Below are positions 57,412 to 64,000 of a stretch of 64,000 nucleotides of DNA, piece by piece. The position numbers and the translations under genes are program-made. The notes below the pieces were generated by a model. The model searched no databases. It had not been told where the DNA came from and saw only the letters and a program-made list of their open reading frames with translations. This DNA comes from Parietaria judaica (lineage: Eukaryota > Streptophyta > Magnoliopsida > Rosales > Urticaceae): positions 4,688,001-4,752,000 of the forward strand of contig OX940863.1 of the NCBI GenBank assembly GCA_954871525.1, in the 5' to 3' direction. Every line of letters begins with the position of its first letter. The stretch's first letter is position 1.

Positions 57412-59212
57412 ATGATCCAGTTACTGTTCGCGGTGGCGTTCTCGGAGATGGCGGTGATAGTGCTGCTGTCCTTCAAGACGCCGCTGAGGAAGGTGGCGAT
57501 CATGGCGCTGGATCGCGTGAAGCGCGGCCGAGGACCGGTCATGGTCAAGACGGTGGCGGGGACGGTGGCCCTGGTTCTCGGCTCCAGCCTCTACAGCATG
57601 GTCAAGATCCAGAAGCGCTGGATCGAAGAGGGAGCCTCTAACCCTACCGATCAGGTCCTCATGGCCAAGCACCTCCTCGAAGCGACTCTCATGGGTGAGT
57701 CTATGACTGACCGATTCAATTTCTAGATTTCCGAATTATAGCGATTTCATCGTTGTTCAATTCTCTGTTTCTAGTTATGTTTATTATGATCGTGCGATTT
57801 GTGGTTCAATTTCGTCGAGATCACTGTTCTATTGTGTCTTTGTGATTAGATTGTCATCGATTCACTGGATCATCAATTTGTGCTGAATTCGTTTGAGAGA
57901 GTTTATCTTTTTCTTTTCTCTGTGGATCTGATTTAGTTGTTTCCGAAGAATCAAATAATGTTTTTATCGGTTTTTTAGCACGCTCTTAAGTTGGTGATCT
58001 CTTCATTGTCTGTAGTGATTGTATGGAATTTTGTTGGTACGGTAGCTTCGTAACATTGTAGAGTTCGAGAATTTCAGTTGTGATGCTTTACATTACAGTC
58101 CTGATGAAATGGGTAGCTTGACTAGGTTTAGATATCAAATTTATCTACGAATTATATTTTTAGACTTTAGACTAAGACGAGGAACAGTTAAGGTATATTA
58201 ATCATTTTCCATGGAAGATTGTTTTGTGTTACCATACTGTTAATCATGATAATGACATTCATTGATTCTCGGAGTATTGTTCACAAAGAAAGAAAATCTG
58301 ATTGCGCTTGTTTTCTGTGTCCTTTTGAGTACTATGTTTGGTGGGTATGGGAACTTATATGTGATTTGTAGAGGGTCTGAGAGTTTTAGTCAGACTCGGT
58401 TATCGTGAATTTCAATATGCTGGTTCTTTCATGTTTAATAGTCATGTTGGTTGTTTGTTTGTTATTGCAAATAGAACATGTACAAGTGTGATCTGTGTCT
58501 AGGATATTGATTAAGTAAGTGTTTATCTATCTCCCTATTGTAATTTCCCTCAATTTCAAAATCTTCTTCAGTTAACGACTCAGTATAACGATTAGGGATT
58601 TCTCCTGAGTTAAATAACTACCGCTGAGCATGGTCTTCCTTTATTAACCTTTATTTCCAGTTCGTTTACTTGGAAATATCTTTTCTTCATATCCATTTCG
58701 TGCTATGGTTATCTAAACAGTCATAGATAGTAGTTTTAATTTGAAACTGGTCTGGTCATATACTTTCTCTCATGTAGCACTTGTAAAACCGCCTCTAAAA
58801 TACGTGGCAACTTCTTGCAGGATCATCTCTGTTTCTAGTTCTGATGATAGATCGACAGCACCATTACATCAGAGAGCTCCGTATGCGGAGGAAGACTATG
58901 GAGGCCGTCAAGAAACAGAGCCAAGGGCCCGAGGAGGCCGTCAAGAAACAGAACCAAGGGCCCGACGAGGTTAAAGTCAAAGAGGACGAGGTGGCCAAGC
59001 TTAAGGACAAGGTGAAGAAGCTAGAATCAGAGCTCGAGGCGAAGACGAAGGAAGTCAACGCCGCGGAAGTCAACGCAGTTGCTTTGCGCAAACAATCTGA
59101 AGGGTTCCTCCTAGAATACGACCGCCTCCTAGAAGAAAATCAAAATTTACGCAACCAGTTACAAGGTATTGACAGAAAGTTGTCTCGCTCAGGAAGCAAG
59201 AAAAACTCCTAG
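57412..59212 (+). CDS. BAP31-like endoplasmic reticulum membrane protein
   Basis: Two exons: 57412-57694 and 58821-59212, in phase, giving 224 aa. The N-terminal half has three likely membrane segments (MIQLLFAVAFSEMAVIVLLS; TVAGTVALVLGSSLYSMVKI; GSSLFLVLMID), then RQHHYIRELRMRRKTMEAV. The C-terminal half is a charged coiled coil (KEDEVAKLKDKVKKLESELE and LLEYDRLLEENQNLRNQL). The last four residues, KKNS, fit the KKxx ER-retrieval signal of this family. In animals BAP31 sorts membrane proteins leaving the ER; the plant homologues are little studied. The segment EAVKKQSQGPE/EAVKKQNQGPD is a 33-bp in-frame tandem duplication before the coiled coil. The 1.1-kb intron has no other gene. Confidence 0.93.
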
Positions 59213-59695
59213 GAATCTCCTCCTGAAACCAGCCGCGTTCTCGGAGTTTTTCTTCTAATCTCTTATACTTTATAGTATCGTTTGCGAGTTCAACGACGGG
59301 TTTCTGACTAGATTTCGGAAGTCTTAATGTGGATTATTTGTGTAAGTGTGTGGGAAAGTGAAGAAGTAGAAAAGAAAAGAGAGAAGAATAGGGATTTTGA
59401 TTGGTTACATTTTTGTGTTCAAATTAACCGAGAGTTATGGAATATAGAAAACTTTAATTCCTTATTTTTGTATGTCGCGTTATTGTTTTATTTTATTTTT
59501 CTCTCTTATTTTGTATGATCTGACAAACTCCTTGGTTTGGTCGCCAGAAAATAATATCCATATTCATTAGTTTTCAGGATTTTTTTTTTTTGGTCATAGC
59601 AATTACTTTGACATTTTCTAATGAATAAGGTTTAACAATCACATTTTCAGCTAATGAAATGCTAATGATGTAGTCAGGTAGAATTATTCCTCTTC

Positions 59696-59890
59696 GTGGG
59701 CATTGACGCTTTGATTAGGGAGGTTTTTTTGCACGGGGATGTCGTTGGACCCTTGAGGAATTGTAACGGTGTGGCTAAAACTCTAGCCAAGCACCGGTTG
59801 GCCTGTTTAACATCGGATTTATTGTCTTTTGAATGCCCTTGTTGGCTTGTAGCTACTGTTAAAAGGGATTTGCTCTCTGACTATCAATAG
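59696..59890 (+). pseudogene. Relic of a LINE-type RNase H C-terminus
   Basis: The 64-codon frame has SCNGVAHxLAK-like text (RNCNGVAKTLAKHRLACLTS) and a terminal PCWLVATVKRDL, which resembles the end of the RNase H domain carried by plant non-LTR retrotransposons and their derivatives. It stops at 59890, and an A-rich stretch follows after about 15 bp. The rest of the domain is absent. I interpret it as a 5'-truncated LINE insertion or its remnant. Confidence 0.5.
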
Positions 59891-60674
59891 AAATGCAATT
59901 TTTCCTTAAAAAATAATAATTCTTCTTTTAATCAAAGGATACAAATTAACAACAAATAATTGAGTAATTGGTTATAATGCCTCTTTAGTTTTCCGTTCTC
60001 TTAGCACACAACACCTTGTTTCCTCAGCATTTTTTTATGATCACAATGATTTATTATTTAGTATTTTTGTCTTCTTTTTTTACAATCCTCATGTCTTCGA
60101 GAATTAGAACTTATTATACTGTTCCGCAAGTCAAATACTCTACTATATCGAACTTGTTAGACAAAATTTTCAAACTCAAATGTACGTATGCATTTAAATC
60201 AATATTTTTCATTTTATCCTTACGAGAAGAAATTTTGGGGTTTCTACCGAAATTGTAAAATTAAATATAAAAATATTGTATGATAAATAACTAATCAAAT
60301 TTGTATACTAGTTTCTCGACGATGTCATTTTCGATACACAAACGTTGCTAACTTATTTTAAATTGGGACTCCTAAAGGATTGTTTACTATGTGGCCTACT
60401 CCGCCTCCTTTAAGGATCGGCCTTGACGTTGGACAATGAGCTATTTTTTGTTAAAAAAAAAACAGTACTTCGAATTTCGAAAAGAAGACTTAAAATATAT
60501 GGGGTAAAATGCACCAAAGTCCGAAGTTAAGTTAACATGCATTATATATATACTGCCAATTACTCAATCAAACAATAAAGACATTATTAGGTGAATTAAT
60601 ACACGACTCAACATCAAGCTTCTTGATGACGATACAAACAGTGGACCTTTATATATATATATATATATATTGAT
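59891..60674. other. Intergenic DNA between LINE relic and SLAH 3' end
   Basis: AT-rich, with no supportable gene. It ends with a short AT run (60651-60670) just beyond the SLAH stop codon. Confidence 0.55.
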
Positions 60675-60998
60675 CTAGTAGTAATGTGAAGAGGAATAAT
60701 CTTCGGCATAGAGGGTGTTCGTGTTGAGTGCGGTGAGCGTGATCAAACCCAGAAAGACGAGGATGGAAAGCGTGGAGAGAAGGATCATCAAGCAGGAAGC
60801 CACGGCGGTTCTCTGGTGCTGCGAGTACTCGGAAGCAGCCAACGCCACGAAGTTCAGCGGGAATGAATACGCCCACCACACCACGTTGAACTTCCTCATC
60901 GATTTCTTGAATATTGCTGGCCTGCATGCCTATCATGTATATATTCATCAACACTATATCTATCATGAGTATATATACATTATTATATTATCTATCAG

Positions 60999-61034
<36 letters not shown>

Positions 61035-61101
61035 TTGAGATTTTTATATTTACCATATATATAGGAAACAAATGTACTGATTGATTTTAGTTGTCCATAT
61101 A

Positions 61102-61137
<36 letters not shown>

Positions 61138-63065
61138 GGCGGAACTACCTTCAACATCAACTTGGCTCTCGCCACCCCAAGCTCCTCATATTCATACATT
61201 TTTTTATTGATTTTTAAAAAAAATTTACTTTCAAACCCCATTTCTTATTAATTTCACAGATCAGCCCCCCTTAAACAAAATCCTAGTTCCGCCTATGTAT
61301 ACGAAAAAATACCAATAAAATAAATACCTAAACCAAACTAAAGCGATGATGTAATCATGTAACTCCTTATAATGCAATAATCATTTGGAACTCTAAATTT
61401 TTAGGCTTATATATCTATATAAATGGGGATATTTTCAGATATTTTTTTTTGTTTTTTTGTGTTTTGTGTTTTTAATGCTATTTTAAAAACATATTTTAGT
61501 ACACTGTTTGGATTTTTGTGTAATGGATTTTGGAGTTTAAAAAAAAATGAAAGTTGCAAAATTGTACGTTATGATTATTTTCTTTCAGTTTTAATACATA
61601 CGTCAAAAATTAATTAAATAAAACTGCCAAATTAACGTTATATCTATTTACTTGTTACTTAAGATGGTTTTGAAAAAAATGTATGTGATCAACTAATTAT
61701 TTTTATTTTTACATCAAAAGAATGAAAGGATTATTGTTAAATATTTATGCATGATTTAGTTTTGGCTCATGTTTTCATGATAATATTAAAGTGTGTAACT
61801 TTACCAAGGAAGTGAAGAGGAACAGGGAGAGAAAGAAGAGCATCTTGGCAAAAGTATCAAACTCGCCGGAGATAGCAGTCCACGCCAGGCTGGCGAGGCT
61901 GGGCGCGGCGGAGAAGAGGAAGAATGACGGCCTCATGATGGCCGGAAACCGACCCCCGCCAGCAAGGCGCTGGTAGAGCGTGATGAAGAGCACGAAGTAG
62001 TGAGCCATTCCCAAGGAGAACATGAACATCGCGCTCTCCGTCCGCCCCATGCGCGCCGCCGCGAATGCCCCGGCTAGGTTCCCGACCACTGACACCTGGC
62101 TCGTCGGATTCGCCATCATCGAGAGGAACCGCTTCTCAGTGGTGAACCACTGCCCGTATATCTTCAGGTCCAGAGCCAGGATAGGCAACGTGAACACCCA
62201 CCACAAAACCTATATACACTCACACACACACACATATATAAGTATACGTACGTTTACAATCCAATTAAGATTTACGTCCATAGTAACTTGTATGGTTTGA
62301 ACTCAGTATGATCTTAATATATGATTCTTCTCACTCAAAATAGACTGTTACGTCTTGCAAAATATTCTTCATGTGTATATATATAAATATTTTAATTAAC
62401 AACCGTATGTTTTCTCGGACATGACTTATACATCAAGATAAATCTACATAAAATATAGTTCGCTAACATATTAAGTAAACCCTAGCATACAAAACATGCT
62501 TGAGAAACGAACATATAAAAATGAAAGTCGTCGTCTATATCTTTGTAAATAAAATACCCAATATCGCTAAACTAAATCATTGAATATACCTGGCAGAGGA
62601 GGCTTTCCGGCGAGGCGTGGGACGGCGTGGACTGACAGAGGAGCAGCCAAGAGATCCACGGCGCGTAGAGGTAGTTGGCGCCAATGTGGTGCGAGAACTC
62701 GACGCGGACAAGCTGAAAGTGGCGGATGCAGCGGAGGAGGTAGAGCGAGGAGAGAGAGAGAGCAATGCAAAGAGAGAGAGGTACCAGAGCAAGAGGAAGC
62801 TCAGTGAAGGTAGGGTTTTGAAGATGTGGTGGATGATCAGGTCGGAGCTCTGACCCTGCTGCGTGTGCAGCCTCAAGGCCTTCCACAGCAGAGCCTGCGC
62901 CCCGAGCGACATGGTTATTCGGAAATAGCCTGCATGCAAGCGAGCTAAGATCGACGGCTGCGACGGAGCCGAATCCGACGGTTCTTCTTTTTCTACGTCT
63001 TTTCCATGGATCTCAATCTGATGAAGTGGTATAATTGGCGCTTCGTTTTGTGTCTCTCCAGCCAT
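60675..63065 (-). pseudogene. SLAH-type S-type anion channel with a CT-tract frameshift
   Basis: Minus strand, three exons: 63065-62590, 62209-61805 and 60929-60675. The start is MAGETQNEAPIIPL. Exon 1 encodes HAGYFRITMSLGAQALLWK and the first membrane helices, exon 2 KIYGQWFTTEKRFLS, NPTSQVSVVGNLAGAFAA and LYQRLAGGGRFP, and exon 3 RKFNVVWWAYSFPLNF. All are hallmarks of SLAC1-homologue channels that carry nitrate or chloride across the plasma membrane. Within exon 1 the frame breaks in a CT run (62749-62762): upstream reads LLLWYLSLFALLSLS, while LLRCIRHFQLVRVEFSHHIG is one frame over. Exon 1 is 476 bp, two more than a multiple of three, so an extra CT unit would explain it. Everything else is intact (about 377 codons). 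It may be a pseudogene, an allele or a sequencing error. Confidence 0.85.
61133..61298. mobile_element. Short MITE in SLAH intron 2
   Basis: ACATAGGCGGAACTA at the left and TAGTTCCGCCTATGT at the right are perfect inverted repeats of 15 bp, about 166 bp apart. The element sits at the edge of an AT microsatellite, which hides the target duplication. The end sequence resembles small hAT-type elements with GGCGGA-rich termini. Non-coding. Confidence 0.6.
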
Positions 63066-63114
63066 GTTATATGATATAGTGGTGATTATTGTAGATGTAT
63101 CGAAAACGTCGTGG

Positions 63115-63122
63115 CTTTTATA
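63115..63122 (-). promoter_or_regulatory. TATA box of the SLAH gene
   Basis: On the minus strand TATAAAAG (context GCTATATAAAAGCC) lies about 50 bp upstream of the start codon, which implies a very short leader. A second TATA-like string (CTATATAAAC, near 63235-63243) is 170 bp upstream and could be used instead. Confidence 0.45.
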
Positions 63123-64000
63123 TAGCTCTTTTTTATAGTATTCCGAGCTGAGTACAGGGATGATATTATAAGAGAGGTTAGAAGATCGTGATGGTGGTGA
63201 TCTGAGATTCACTTCGTTAGCATGGTTTGTGGGTTTATATAGAGAGGAAAGTAAGACAAAATATATAGTTATTTTACTATAATTTTTTTTTTTTTTGGCG
63301 TGCGTGGAGGAATTGAGTCAGCGCATATAACAATTGTGCATGCATGGTCACCTCATCCTCTTGGCCATATATATATTTATATATATATATATTATATATA
63401 TGGGGAGAGAGAGAGGAAAAATGGTAGAGTATACATAGTACGTATTATTTATATATATATATATATATATGTAGGAATGTTCTATTATTTGAATTTTCGA
63501 TTTTGTCACTTACCAATTTAATGCGCCTAACTGGACTAGATCTAGTCTCTCCCATATAAAGAATATATATGTGTATATATATGTTGGTCTAGATCGAACG
63601 CACAAAATAGCAACAAAAATAAAGGAAACACAAATAGAAATTTTACATAGAAAATTCAATTTGAGAAGAATAAATGACGAACGTAATTACATAAAAGTCT
63701 TAATCCAATCAATTCGGCCAAGAGAATCATGTATGCCCGAAAGACAAGGTTTGGCCGGGAGTTTGTCATGTTTGTCAAGACTCTGCTAAGCAAAGTAAAT
63801 GTTCGAGTTCCATTTAGTATTTAAAAATTAATTTTTTAATTTAATTAAATATAAATAATATATGTAAAAATACTGAAGCTCTTAAATTTTGGGGGTCGAG
63901 CCGCCGGTCTCGTTTTCCTATAGCTACGACAAGTTGCCGACAAACAACGGTCTCGGGCCACAATCTCTCATATGAATTATAGCAGGATGACTAGCGTGCT
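63123..64000. other. Upstream region of the SLAH gene, end of window
   Basis: It contains AT runs (63367-63400 and 63451-63471) and a GC-richer tail at 63890-64000. No gene or complete element is supportable. A feature could continue beyond the window edge. Confidence 0.5.

Overview
The window is nuclear DNA of a land plant, almost certainly a eudicot. The genes have GT-AG introns and GC-rich exons in an AT-rich background. They belong to plant families: SKU5-similar, GARP/G2-like, glycine decarboxylase T-protein, SLAC/SLAH and At4g22030-like. Between them lie plant LTR retrotransposons and Mutator-like foldback elements. I could not fix the species from sequence alone. All exon models were built by eye from splice signals and reading phase.

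Layout, left to right. 1-3.1 kb: AT-rich DNA with a foldback element. 3.1-8.0 kb: a seven-exon SKU5-similar gene (+) with nested transposons in its fifth intron. 8-12.6 kb: intergenic, no supportable gene. 12.6-16.1 kb: a six-exon GARP transcription factor (+) with a C-terminal EAR-type motif. 17.7-18.7 kb: a two-exon secreted glycine-rich protein (+). 19.8-26.0 kb: a young, nearly full-length Ty1-copia element with a 5-bp target duplication, inserted about 245 bp upstream of the UTP6 start codon. 26.2-29.0 kb: UTP6 (+), six exons. 29.3-30.5 kb: an uncharacterised plant gene (-), tail to tail with UTP6. 31.8-33.7 kb: mitochondrial aminomethyltransferase (+). 34.9-36.1 kb: PMP22 (+). 37.8-41.5 kb: three consecutive foldback elements with 9-bp target duplications. 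42.2-51.8 kb: three intronless At4g22030-like paralogues (+, +, -), separated by a solo LTR with a hAT-like insertion and by a second LTR-like segment. 52-57 kb: gene-poor with repeats. 57.4-59.2 kb: a BAP31-like ER protein (+). 60.7-63.1 kb: an SLAH-type anion channel (-) with a frameshift in a CT tract of exon 1.

The single-copy genes are ordinary housekeeping or plant-specific genes with no operon-like logic. The only locally connected set is the At4g22030-like trio, whose copies share upstream blocks containing TTGAC cores and a TATA box. The most unusual signals are in the copia leader: four spaced copies of a 44-45 nt hairpin with compensatory base changes, a possible primer site matching the anticodon arm of an Ile-like tRNA, and a small hydrophobic ORF before gag. 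Also notable are at least five Mutator-like foldback elements, all beginning GGG and four with clear 9-bp target duplications, and the microsatellite frameshift in the SLAH gene.
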